This document shows, in pieces, positions 1 through 7,465 of a stretch of DNA of 42,028 bases (the first letter of the stretch is position 1; each line of letters begins with the position of its first letter). A program made the translations under genes and the position numbers. The stretch spans positions 1-42,028 of the forward strand of contig JAGAQH010000010.1 in assembly GCA_017622815.1 (NCBI GenBank), given 5' to 3'. Source of the DNA: Bacteroidaceae bacterium (GTDB taxonomy: Bacteria > Bacteroidota > Bacteroidia > Bacteroidales > Bacteroidaceae). The notes below the pieces were generated by a model. It was given only the letters and a program-made list of their open reading frames with translations. It did not search any database and was not told where the DNA came from.

Positions 1-55
1 AAACCTGAAACTAGAAACTTGAAACTTGAAACCTGAAACCTGAAACCAGAAACTC
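1..55. repeat. GAAA-anchored heptamer tandem repeat
   Basis: Eight or so contiguous 7-nt units of the form GAAACYT/GAAACTA/GAAACCA fill the space up to the first gene and probably begin before the window. The period is exactly 7. Units of the same GAAANNN pattern recur at 5010-5065, 13102-13129 and, inverted, at 13233-13281. Function unknown. Confidence 0.85.
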
Positions 56-65
56 TATACATACT

Positions 66-617
66 ATGGCAAAGATATATACCAAGACAGGAGATGGAGG
101 GATGACCTCGCTGGTGGGAGGCAAGCGCGTGAGGAAGGATTGCGCACGTCTGGAGGCATACGGCACAGTGGACGAGCTGAACAGTCACCTGGGCTTGTTT
201 CTGGCCTCCCTGACCGATGAAACGGCCAAAAACAGTGTTGTGGAGTGTCAGAACGTGCTCTTCTCTGTGGGGGCAGTGCTTGCTACAGAGGCAGAGGAGG
301 GAAAACTCATGGCACAGGCTGTTAGCCCCGAGGACATAGCTGCCCTGGAAAAGCAGATGGACGAATGGAACGCCTCCCTGCCCGGTTGGCGCGGTTTTGT
401 GTTGCCTGGCGGAGTGGAGTCGGCGGCAAGGGCGCAGGTGTGCCGTACGGTATGCCGTAGGGCAGAGCGCAGAATTCTGGCCCTTGCGCAGGAAGCCGAG
501 GTGCCACAGGAGGTGATGCAGTACATGAACCGCTTGAGCGATTTCCTCTTCGTCCTGGCCCTGCACGAGAACTTTTTGGCAGGAAGAGACGAAATTATTT
601 GGCAAAAGCATAGGTAG
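66..617 (+). CDS. ATP:cob(I)alamin adenosyltransferase, PduO type
   Basis: This 183-residue cytoplasmic enzyme should transfer the 5'-deoxyadenosyl group of ATP to cob(I)alamin (or cobyrinate diamide), making coenzyme B12. The N-terminal TKTGDGG motif (residues 6-12) and GTVDELN (33-39) are the family's ATP-binding signatures, and the C-terminal half has RTVCRRAERR and YMNRLSDFLFVLA, the arginine-rich and helix motifs of the PduO/MMAB fold. Length is typical for the family. No other cobalamin gene is in view, so whether it serves de novo synthesis or salvage cannot be told. A TAtcTTTG box lies just downstream, suggesting that the next gene has its own promoter. Family assignment is secure; the physiological substrate is inferred. 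Confidence 0.93.
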   Translation: MAKIYTKTGDGGMTSLVGGKRVRKDCARLEAYGTVDELNSHLGLFLASLTDETAKNSVVECQNVLFSVGAVLATEAEEGKLMAQAVSPEDIAALEKQMDEWNASLPGWRGFVLPGGVESAARAQVCRTVCRRAERRILALAQEAEVPQEVMQYMNRLSDFLFVLALHENFLAGRDEIIWQKHR

Positions 618-632
618 TATGAATAATAATGC

Positions 633-640
633 TATCTTTG
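633..640 (+). promoter_or_regulatory. Bacteroidota -7 box
   Basis: TATCTTTG fits the TAnnTTTG -7 element of Bacteroidota promoters; the -33 TTTG is not clear. The inferred transcript would carry a short GGGGC-TT-GCCCC hairpin (651-662) ahead of the gene at 726. Confidence 0.4.
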
Positions 641-725
641 CCGGCCGTAAGGGGCTTGCCCCCTATGGTGCATATAGTTCCTGTAACTCCTGATAGCTCC
701 TATAAAACAATTAAAAGAATAGTAT

Positions 726-947
726 ATGTATTGGACATTGGAATTAGCCTCCAAACTGGAGGATGCCCCCTGGCCTGCTACCAGGGAAGAACTGATTGAC
801 TACGCCGTGAGAAGCGGCGCTCCTCTGGAGGTTATCGAGAACCTGGAGGAGATAGAAGATGAGGGCGACGTGTATGAGACCATCGAAGACATATGGCCCG
901 ACTATCCGCAGAAGGAGGACTTCCTGTGGGATGAGGAAGAGTATTGA
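726..947 (+). CDS. small acidic protein, DUF2795-like
   Basis: This 73-residue acidic protein opens MYWTLELASKLEDAPWPATR and has the motif ELIDYAVRSGAPLEVIENLEEI, which is how DUF2795-type proteins of Bacteroidota read; the C-terminal third is very acidic (VYETIEDIWPDYP, then DEEEY). It has no signal peptide or membrane segment. The family has no known function to my knowledge. It lies 108 bp after the adenosyltransferase gene, with a possible promoter between them, so shared function should not be assumed. The gene is believable because the frame is intact and the composition is protein-like. The family name is from memory. Confidence 0.8.
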   Translation: MYWTLELASKLEDAPWPATREELIDYAVRSGAPLEVIENLEEIEDEGDVYETIEDIWPDYPQKEDFLWDEEEY

Positions 948-979
948 ACTCGGATTTGTGGATTTTTGCATTATATGAT

Positions 980-1031
980 GTGCGTTCTGTAATGACTCCC
1001 GGACAATCAGGCGAGGACATGCAGAACGCAC
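980..1031. other. 10-bp inverted repeat upstream of the CotH gene
   Basis: GTGCGTTCTG (980-989) and CAGAACGCAC (1022-1031) are perfect reverse complements around a 32-nt loop, followed by TTTGTTT. It may be a weak terminator for the preceding gene or a leader structure of the next one (start 1079). Confidence 0.4.
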
Positions 1032-1078
1032 TTTGTTTGGAAGCGATAAATAGCAGTTTAACCATAAACCATACAACC

Positions 1079-3697
1079 ATGAACATGATGAGAAGATTAT
1101 GGCTGATGTGGCTGTTTGTAGCAGCGATGATAGCCAACTCCTGTACAAACCTGACGGAGGTGGAGGACAGACTGGATGCCTTGGAGGAAGAGGTCAGCCA
1201 GATACAGAATGCAATAGAGGCCCTGAATGATGCGTATGACGACGGGAAGATAATAACATCCGTGGAGCCTTCACAGAAGGACGAGGGCGGATGGGTAGTG
1301 ACATTCTCCGACGGGACATCCATTGAACTTGTTAATGGAAAGGATGGAAAGGACGGTGAAAACGGAAATAATGGAGCTGACGGCAAAGACGGAGAGGACG
1401 GTAAAGACGGTGCAGACGGAGCCGATGGTAAGGACGGTGCCGACGGCAAGGACGGCGTGACCCCATATTTGCGCGTCGACCAGGAAGGCTATTGGTGTAT
1501 ATCATACGACGGCGGAGAGACTTTTTCCCGCTTGATGGATAATGAGGGTAACTACATAAGGGCTACCGGCGAACAGGGTCCCCAAGGTGAAAAAGGGGAG
1601 CAAGGAGAGCAGGGACCTCAAGGTGAACAGGGCGAGCAAGGACCTCAGGGCGAGCCTGGCGAAAAAGGCGAAGAGGGTATTTCTGTCAGAGTGGCGACGG
1701 ATGAAGACGGGTACTACGTGTTCCTGATGTACTATGCTTCCTCTCCGGAGAACATCATTGACTCAATCAAGACCCCTTACCACTCCAACCCCTCAGGCGT
1801 GATAAGGTCTATCAGCCAGGATGACCAGACCAATGTCATTACCATTACACTGGAGGATGGCACGTCATATACCTTCAACAAGGAATATGCCATGCCCACC
1901 AGCATAGCATTGCTGAGTACAGAAGGCATCAAGTTGGGAAGACGTACACGTGAGACCATTGAATTCCGCGTGAATCCCTCAAATGCCAAGTTCAACTATT
2001 CTGTAGGCCTGTATGGTTGTGAGATACAATTGGACAAGGTGGGGAAGACAAGGGCAACGTCCTACGTGACCAAGCCGACAAACTACAAACTGTCCAAGGT
2101 GGAGCAGGTGTATGACGAACAGGGTGTGGCAAAGACGGGGCAGTACCAGGCTTATATTACAGATGCAGGCATAAGTGACAACTACATAGAGGATGCGGCT
2201 CTTGTGCTCACGGTGAACAATGCCAATAACGAAAAAGTGCAGATTTCATCGTCGGCATTCAAGGTTGCTTTTGCAGGAAACATCCTGTCGTCGTTCTCTT
2301 TCCTGAAGGAAAACAACGAGGGAGTCATAACCGATGTGGAGGCCGTGATAGACGGAAATAACATAACCATCTGCTCGCCCCTTGTGACAGACAGGAGTAA
2401 ACTGGTCGCTACATTCTCCACGAACGGCGCCAAGGTTCTCGTGAACGGAGCGGAGCAGATAAGCGGCTACACTGCGGTTGATTTCAGTTCCCCTGTTCAG
2501 TACATGGTATTTTCTTCAAGCGGAGAAATGAACATCTACAATGTGAGCGTGAGCGGAACGGGGTTGCCTACGGTGATAATCAACACCCCCAATGGGGCGC
2601 AGATTCCTCCGAAAACCGCCGACTGGCTGGAAGGAACGTATATCAAGATCATCAATGCAGATGGAACCACGGATTATGAAGGCAAGGAAGACAACATCAG
2701 GGGACGCGGCAATTCCACCTGGAGCTATCCCAAGAAGCCTTATGCGGTGAAACTGGACAGCAAGGCATCCATATTGGGAATGCCGAAACACAAGCGCTGG
2801 GTGCTCTTGGCCAACTGGATGGACAGGACGATGCTTAGAAACCATGTGGCATTTACTATGGCAAAGAAAACCTGCCTGGCGTGGACTCCAAGAGGAGAGT
2901 TCGTAGAGGTGGTGCTGAATGGCAAGCATGTAGGCAACTACTATCTGTGTGAACAGATAAAGGTGGACGAGAACAGAGTGAATATACACGAGATGGAAGA
3001 CACCGACACAGAGGGCGATGCCATTACCGGCGGTTACCTGATGGAACTGGATACATACTTTGACGAGGTAAACAAGTTCAAGTCCTCCATAAAGGGTCTG
3101 CCCTATATGTTCAAGGAACCTGACGAGGATGTGCTGAACGAACAGCAGTTTGCATACATGCAGAACTATGTGAACAGGCTGGAGGAAGTCTTGTATGACG
3201 ATACATACTTTGCGGTCAGAGAATATGCCAAGTACATAGATATAGACACATACATAGACTGGTGGCTGGTACATGAACTGACATTTAACGGCGAACCTAA
3301 TCACCCTAAGAGCAGTTACATGCACAAGGACAAGGGCGGTAAGCTGAAGGCGGGTCCTGTATGGGATTTCGACTGGGGGACATTCGTTCCCACAAATACG
3401 GCGTTTCGTCTTGCCAAGGCTATATATTACGAACGCCTGTTTGAGGACCCGGCCTTTGTGGCACGAGTAAAGGAAAGATGGGCGGAACTCAAGCCGGCCT
3501 TTGAGGAAATACCTCCTTTTATCGAAGCAGAAAAGGTGCGTCTGGACAAGTCGGCAAGCATAAACATCGAGTTGTGGCCAATAAGCAGCCGTACGAATGG
3601 TGACGAGACATTGAGTTATGATGCCGCCGTAACACGTATGATCAATGCATACAGGAGCAGGTTGCAGACCATAGACAGAATCATAACCAGCCTGTAG
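1079..3697 (+). CDS. collagen-like CotH-kinase-domain lipoprotein
   Basis: The 872-residue product is a predicted lipoprotein: a hydrophobic leader ends in a lipobox ANSC with C22. The frame is open from 944, but only the ATG at 1079 puts the leader at the N-terminus. Order of parts: heptad-like coiled coil (about 24-55) and a DUF4988-like stretch; Gly-X-Y tract 1 (87-126, mostly GKD/GAD/GED); a short spacer with YWCISYDGG; Gly-X-Y tract 2 (164-200, GEQGPQ/GEK type); Ig-like or unassigned beta-rich middle; then a CotH kinase domain (about 530-865) with GRGNSTW, a KRWVLLANWMDRTMLRNH block and GPVWDFDWG near 759-768. CotH proteins are atypical secreted kinases that phosphorylate coat or extracellular proteins; the substrate here is unknown. 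It has no type IX secretion C-terminal domain that I can see. It directly precedes the secretion operon but ends in its own terminator. Confidence 0.88.
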   Translation: MNMMRRLWLMWLFVAAMIANSCTNLTEVEDRLDALEEEVSQIQNAIEALNDAYDDGKIITSVEPSQKDEGGWVVTFSDGTSIELVNGKDGKDGENGNNGADGKDGEDGKDGADGADGKDGADGKDGVTPYLRVDQEGYWCISYDGGETFSRLMDNEGNYIRATGEQGPQGEKGEQGEQGPQGEQGEQGPQGEPGEKGEEGISVRVATDEDGYYVFLMYYASSPENIIDSIKTPYHSNPSGVIRSISQDDQTNVITITLEDGTSYTFNKEYAMPTSIALLSTEGIKLGRRTRETIEFRVNPSNAKFNYSVGLYGCEIQLDKVGKTRATSYVTKPTNYKLSKVEQVYDEQGVAKTGQYQAYITDAGISDNYIEDAALVLTVNNANNEKVQISSSAFKVAFAGNILSSFSFLKENNEGVITDVEAVIDGNNITICSPLVTDRSKLVATFSTNGAKVLVNGAEQISGYTAVDFSSPVQYMVFSSSGEMNIYNVSVSGTGLPTVIINTPNGAQIPPKTADWLEGTYIKIINADGTTDYEGKEDNIRGRGNSTWSYPKKPYAVKLDSKASILGMPKHKRWVLLANWMDRTMLRNHVAFTMAKKTCLAWTPRGEFVEVVLNGKHVGNYYLCEQIKVDENRVNIHEMEDTDTEGDAITGGYLMELDTYFDEVNKFKSSIKGLPYMFKEPDEDVLNEQQFAYMQNYVNRLEEVLYDDTYFAVREYAKYIDIDTYIDWWLVHELTFNGEPNHPKSSYMHKDKGGKLKAGPVWDFDWGTFVPTNTAFRLAKAIYYERLFEDPAFVARVKERWAELKPAFEEIPPFIEAEKVRLDKSASINIELWPISSRTNGDETLSYDAAVTRMINAYRSRLQTIDRIITSL

Positions 3698-3747
3698 ACT
3701 TAGGGCATGTCGTGCCGGTCTTCCGGATAGAATGTAGAGTTTTTGTG

Positions 3748-3784
3748 TACGCCGTCTTTCCATCGGAAGGATGGCGTATTTTTG
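3748..3784 (+). terminator. rho-independent terminator after the CotH gene
   Basis: A 14-bp stem (3748-3761 with 3765-3778, two G-U pairs) closes a 3-nt ATC loop and is followed by TTTTTTG. It separates the CotH gene from the secretion operon. Confidence 0.85.
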
Positions 3785-3806
3785 TCCTTCCGGACGATGC
3801 GCCCTT

Positions 3807-3843
3807 GTTGTCTTTGAGGACAGGCGTGCGTCCTCATGACAAC
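3807..3843. other. strong hairpin in the CotH-porP gap
   Basis: GTTGTC (3807-3812) pairs with GACAAC (3838-3843), and GAGGAC (3816-3821) with GTCCTC (3830-3835), around an 8-nt loop and a small TTT/AT internal loop. There is no T-run on either strand, so it is not an ordinary terminator. The rest of the 360-bp gap (3698-4057) holds the terminator at 3748 and the promoter at 3948. Confidence 0.5.
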
Positions 3844-3947
3844 GGAAAAAGCCTTTATATCGCCATGTAAGTAGTGCTGTGCCTTTTCTGTTGTAATGTT
3901 TTGCCGTTATTTTTACCAAGACAGTCTGTTTATTCGCGGTAATTAGT

Positions 3948-3955
3948 TATCTTTG
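3948..3955 (+). promoter_or_regulatory. promoter -7 box of the type IX secretion operon
   Basis: TATCTTTG matches TAnnTTTG. The expected -33 region near 3924-3931 is only weakly TTTG-like. Placement about 100 bp ahead of porP would give a long 5' leader. Confidence 0.5.
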
Positions 3956-4057
3956 CATGCCAATATATGGATGCAGGTGGCATGACAGACGTGCCGTTGT
4001 GCGAAAAAAATGACATTGACGGGCAATAAGTTTAGTATTTATACGTTATTATAAGTG

Positions 4058-5011
4058 ATGAAGAGGCTATTGTTGACACTGGCGGTGATGCTGCCCATGA
4101 CATGGGCGGTGGCTCAGGACGATGTGGCCTTTACCAACTTCTGGCAGTTCCAGAGTTTCTACAACCCTGCAGCGGCAGGGCGTTCGGGCATGTTGGACAT
4201 AAACGGAGCCTACCGCATGGAGATGCTCGGTTTTGAGGATGCTGGACAGACGATGCTGATACAGGGAGACCTGCCCATGTTCTTCGTGCCAAAGGCAGAG
4301 CGACATGGTATGGGCGCCGGCTTTATGAACGATAAAATCGGCCTTTTCTCCAATAAAAGGATGTGGCTGCAATATGCATACCATCATCCGTTGGGCAAGA
4401 AGTATGTGCTGAGTGCCGGTTTGCGTCTGGCGCTGTTGTCCAATTCGTTCAACGGAACCGACGTGGAACTCGGAGAGGGCAGTTCCGACGAATATGTACC
4501 TACTTCGGATGTGAACGGAACCGGTTTCGACATTGACTTCGGACTGAGGATCGAACGTAGGGACGTGTGGTATGCCGGAGTGTCGGTGATGCATCTGATG
4601 TCGCCAACGGTGTCCTTGGGTGAGGAGAAACTCTACCAGATAAAGACTGCCCCTACGATATACGCTTCGGGCGGCCATCGGTTGAAGTTCCGTCAGCCCG
4701 AGTTCTCGCTGAGGACTGCAGCCATGTTCAGGACCGACATGCAGTCGTGGAGGGCAGATATCTCCGGACGCCTGTGCTACGATGGGGAGAAGGGCAAGAT
4801 GTATGCCGGTGTGAACTACAGCCCCATGGTGAGTGTGGCACTGCTGCTGGGTCTTACTTTCCACGATGTGAACATAGGATACAGTTATGAAATGTACACG
4901 GGTGGCATAGCGGTGCACAACGGCACCCACGAGATACACATCGGTTACCAGATGGAACTGAACCTTACGAAGAAAGGAAAGAACAAGCACCAGTCGGTAA
5001 GGTGGCTTTGA
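4058..5011 (+). CDS. porP: type IX secretion membrane protein PorP/SprF family
   Basis: This 317-residue outer-membrane protein belongs to the PorP/SprF family, a component of the type IX secretion system and of gliding in Bacteroidota. A Sec signal peptide (MKRLLLTLAVMLPMTWAVAQ) is followed by the family opening WQFQSFYNPAAAGRSG, then alternating beta strands as in a barrel. The ATG at 4058 is chosen over a GTG one codon earlier because it gives the standard lysine-arginine leader start. The order porP-K-L-M-N is the one known from Porphyromonas gingivalis (PG0287-0291). About 110 bp with heptamer repeats separate it from gldK. The exact role in the secretion machine is not settled for this family; the assignment rests on both sequence and neighbours. 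Confidence 0.93.
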   Translation: MKRLLLTLAVMLPMTWAVAQDDVAFTNFWQFQSFYNPAAAGRSGMLDINGAYRMEMLGFEDAGQTMLIQGDLPMFFVPKAERHGMGAGFMNDKIGLFSNKRMWLQYAYHHPLGKKYVLSAGLRLALLSNSFNGTDVELGEGSSDEYVPTSDVNGTGFDIDFGLRIERRDVWYAGVSVMHLMSPTVSLGEEKLYQIKTAPTIYASGGHRLKFRQPEFSLRTAAMFRTDMQSWRADISGRLCYDGEKGKMYAGVNYSPMVSVALLLGLTFHDVNIGYSYEMYTGGIAVHNGTHEIHIGYQMELNLTKKGKNKHQSVRWL

Positions 5012-5065
5012 AAACGGAAAACGGAAAGGTGAAAACGGAAAGGTGAAAACGGAAAACGGAAAACT
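5010..5065. repeat. GAAA-anchored heptamer tandem repeat inside the secretion operon
   Basis: Eight exact 7-nt steps: GAAAACG, GAAAACG, GAAAGGT, GAAAACG, GAAAGGT, GAAAACG, GAAAACG, GAAAACT. It starts at the porP stop codon and fills half of the porP-gldK gap. The two unit types alternate in a way suggesting unit duplication. Confidence 0.85.
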
Positions 5066-5122
5066 CTCTGAGGACCCTATTTCCTTAAGCCCTTAGACAA
5101 ACGACAAGATTAAAAACGATAT

Positions 5123-6574
5123 ATGACACAGAACAAGAAGACCCTGATGGTAGTACTTATGCTTGTGGTGACAGGCATGGTGTTTACCGCTTGTATGGGA
5201 ACCAAAAGCAATGCCATGGCAAATGGTGGTGAACTGGTGGGCGTGCGAGGCGCATCTGCCGGAGAAACCGCACCTTTCGGCATGGTGGCTGTGAACAGAG
5301 GCAGTCTGAAGATAGGACTGGAAGAGAACGATACACTGTGGGGTTCGGCATTCCCTCGCCGCGATATCAGTGTGGACGGATTCTGGATGGACCAGCACGA
5401 AGTGAGCAATGCCAAGTACCGACAGTTCGTGTTCTGGGTGCGCGACAGTATTATTCGCGAACGTCTGGCCGATCCTGCTTATGGAGGCGATGAAACCTAC
5501 AAGATAGAGGAAGACCGCTATGGCGAACCTGTAACACCGCACCTGAACTGGAACAAAGCCATTCCTTCTGAACGCAAGGCAACGGAGGACGAACTGAGGG
5601 CCATAGAGAGTGTGTATGTGACACATCCCATAGACGGAACAAGGATGTTGGATGCAAGCCAGATGAACTATCGTTACGAAATATACGATTATGCCATGGC
5701 TGCCAAGCGCAAGTATCGTCTGGACCCCAAGCAGAGGGACCTGAACACCGACAACGAGGTGGACGAGAACGAGGTGGTGATGATTTCCAAGGATACGGCA
5801 TGGATAGACGATGACGGCAAGATAGTGCGACAGACAATCACACGCCCGTTGAGCGGACCATGGGACTTCCTGAACACATACATCGTGAATATATATCCCG
5901 ATACCACATGTTGGGTGAATGATTTCGACAATGCCGACAACGAACGTTATTTGAAACTGTACTTCTCGCATTCTGCCTATGATGACTATCCCGTGGTGGG
6001 AGTGAGCTGGGAACAGGCCAACGCCTTCTGTGCCTGGCGTACGGAAATGATGAACGTAGGTATGGGAGAGTATGCCAAGTACCTGCAAAGATACCGCCTG
6101 CCGACAGAGGTGGAATGGGAATATGCCGCCCGTGGCAAGGAAGGACATGCCTTCCCCTGGGAAGCTAAGGAGGTGAAAAGCGACAAGGGATGTTTCTATG
6201 CCAACTTCAAGCCCGACCGCGGCAACTATACCAAGGACGGCAGCCTGATAACATCGCGATGCGGTATCTTCAGTGCTAACTCCAGCGGTCTCTATGATAT
6301 GGCGGGCAATGTGGCCGAGTGGACAAGCACCGTATATACCGAAGCCGGTGTGGAGGCCATGAGCGACATGAATCCCGAGTTGAGATACAACGCCGCACTG
6401 GAAGACCCCTACCGCCTGAAGAAGAAATCGGTGCGCGGAGGTTCGTGGAAGGACCCCGAAAGCATGATACGTTCTGCATGGCGTAGTTATGAATACCAGA
6501 ACCAGCCACGTAGTTTCATAGGCTTCCGTTGCGTGAGAAGCATGATTGTGGACAACGCACGCCCCAAGAAATAA
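5123..6574 (+). CDS. gldK: type IX secretion/gliding lipoprotein GldK (PorK)
   Basis: The 483-residue protein is an outer-membrane lipoprotein: lipobox FTAC with C24. The rest is a formylglycine-generating-enzyme-like (FGE-sulfatase) fold, with MVAVNRGSLKIGL near residue 55, DGFWMDQHEVSNAKYRQF near 90, PVVGVSWEQANAFCAWR near 290, RLPTEVEWEYAARG near 325, and the C-terminal VRGGSWKD...RSFIGFRCVR. These are all shared with GldK/PorK. In the type IX machine GldK and GldN form the periplasmic ring attached to the outer membrane, which contacts the GldLM motor. The protein is not expected to act as an enzyme. It is followed after 33 bp by gldL. Confidence 0.96.
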   Translation: MTQNKKTLMVVLMLVVTGMVFTACMGTKSNAMANGGELVGVRGASAGETAPFGMVAVNRGSLKIGLEENDTLWGSAFPRRDISVDGFWMDQHEVSNAKYRQFVFWVRDSIIRERLADPAYGGDETYKIEEDRYGEPVTPHLNWNKAIPSERKATEDELRAIESVYVTHPIDGTRMLDASQMNYRYEIYDYAMAAKRKYRLDPKQRDLNTDNEVDENEVVMISKDTAWIDDDGKIVRQTITRPLSGPWDFLNTYIVNIYPDTTCWVNDFDNADNERYLKLYFSHSAYDDYPVVGVSWEQANAFCAWRTEMMNVGMGEYAKYLQRYRLPTEVEWEYAARGKEGHAFPWEAKEVKSDKGCFYANFKPDRGNYTKDGSLITSRCGIFSANSSGLYDMAGNVAEWTSTVYTEAGVEAMSDMNPELRYNAALEDPYRLKKKSVRGGSWKDPESMIRSAWRSYEYQNQPRSFIGFRCVRSMIVDNARPKK

Positions 6575-6607
6575 TAATGTATAACCTAAACCAAAATAAC
6601 CAATATC

Positions 6608-7435
6608 ATGTTTATCATATATAAGATCCAGAAGTGGATGGACACCATGGCCGGCCAGACCTTCATGCAGTATGCATACAGTTGGGGTGCCGCTATTGTA
6701 ATTCTTGGCACACTGTTCAAGTTGACACACCTGCCCGGAGCCAACCTGATGCTTTTCATCGGTATGGGTACCGAGGTGCTTGTGTTCGTGCTGTCAGGAT
6801 TTGAACGTGTGACGGAAAAGGCCGAAGAACCTGCCGGTGCAGGAGCACAGGTGCAACCCTTGCAGCAGGGTACCGTAGTTATAGGCGGTGCTGTTCCTGT
6901 GGCAGGCGGTTCTGCTGTTGTTGGCGGTGCGCCTATGGCAAACGTAGATCCTGAGGCTTTGGCGCATGGTGCTGCTCTCAGTGCCGCCGCCGCAAATTTG
7001 GCCAGTGCAGGTCAGGCAGCGGCAGAAGCACAGTTAGCATTGTCACAGTTGAAGTCCGGAGGCATGTCCGTTGACCCCAACCAGATAAAGGCGACAGACC
7101 CTGCTGCAATAGAGGAGGCCGTGAAGAACTATGCCGAGGAACTGACAGAACTGACAGAGGTACTCTCCAGAGTGAAGGCACAGGCAGCCCGTATGAGCAC
7201 CGACAGCGAGGAGATGGAGAACCTGAACCGCACGCTTACAGGCATAGCCACAGTGTACGAACTGCAGCTGCGCAACATCAGCAAGCAGGTAAGCACCATA
7301 GAGCAGATTGACGAGCAGACACGTAAGATGGCTGAGCAGATAGAGGAACTGAACAAGGTGTATGCACGCATGATTCAGGCTCTGACCGTAAACATGGCTG
7401 TGGCTCCAAGTCAGGCTCCTGCCGCAGAGAAGTGA
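6608..7435 (+). CDS. gldL: type IX secretion motor protein GldL (PorL)
   Basis: GldL (275 residues) is the inner-membrane proton-channel subunit of the GldLM motor that powers type IX secretion. Two membrane helices are visible at about 21-40 (AYSWGAAIVILGTLFKL) and 46-64 (NLMLFIGMGTEVLVFVLSG). The second carries a glutamate, E56, in the place of the conserved glutamate reported for GldL proton transport, and K38 closes helix 1. The following region is Ala/Gly/Val-rich low complexity (about 75-150), then a long coiled coil (150-260, heptad-rich, many Gln and Glu). The domain order and length are typical. Gap to gldM is 30 bp. Confidence 0.96.
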   Translation: MFIIYKIQKWMDTMAGQTFMQYAYSWGAAIVILGTLFKLTHLPGANLMLFIGMGTEVLVFVLSGFERVTEKAEEPAGAGAQVQPLQQGTVVIGGAVPVAGGSAVVGGAPMANVDPEALAHGAALSAAAANLASAGQAAAEAQLALSQLKSGGMSVDPNQIKATDPAAIEEAVKNYAEELTELTEVLSRVKAQAARMSTDSEEMENLNRTLTGIATVYELQLRNISKQVSTIEQIDEQTRKMAEQIEELNKVYARMIQALTVNMAVAPSQAPAAEK

Positions 7436-7465
7436 TAAGTCCGGTGAAACCGTAGAAACAATGTC

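Noticed and set aside
944-1078. Upstream extension of the CotH gene
   Set aside because: The extra 45 residues are not signal-like; the lipoprotein leader begins at 1079.
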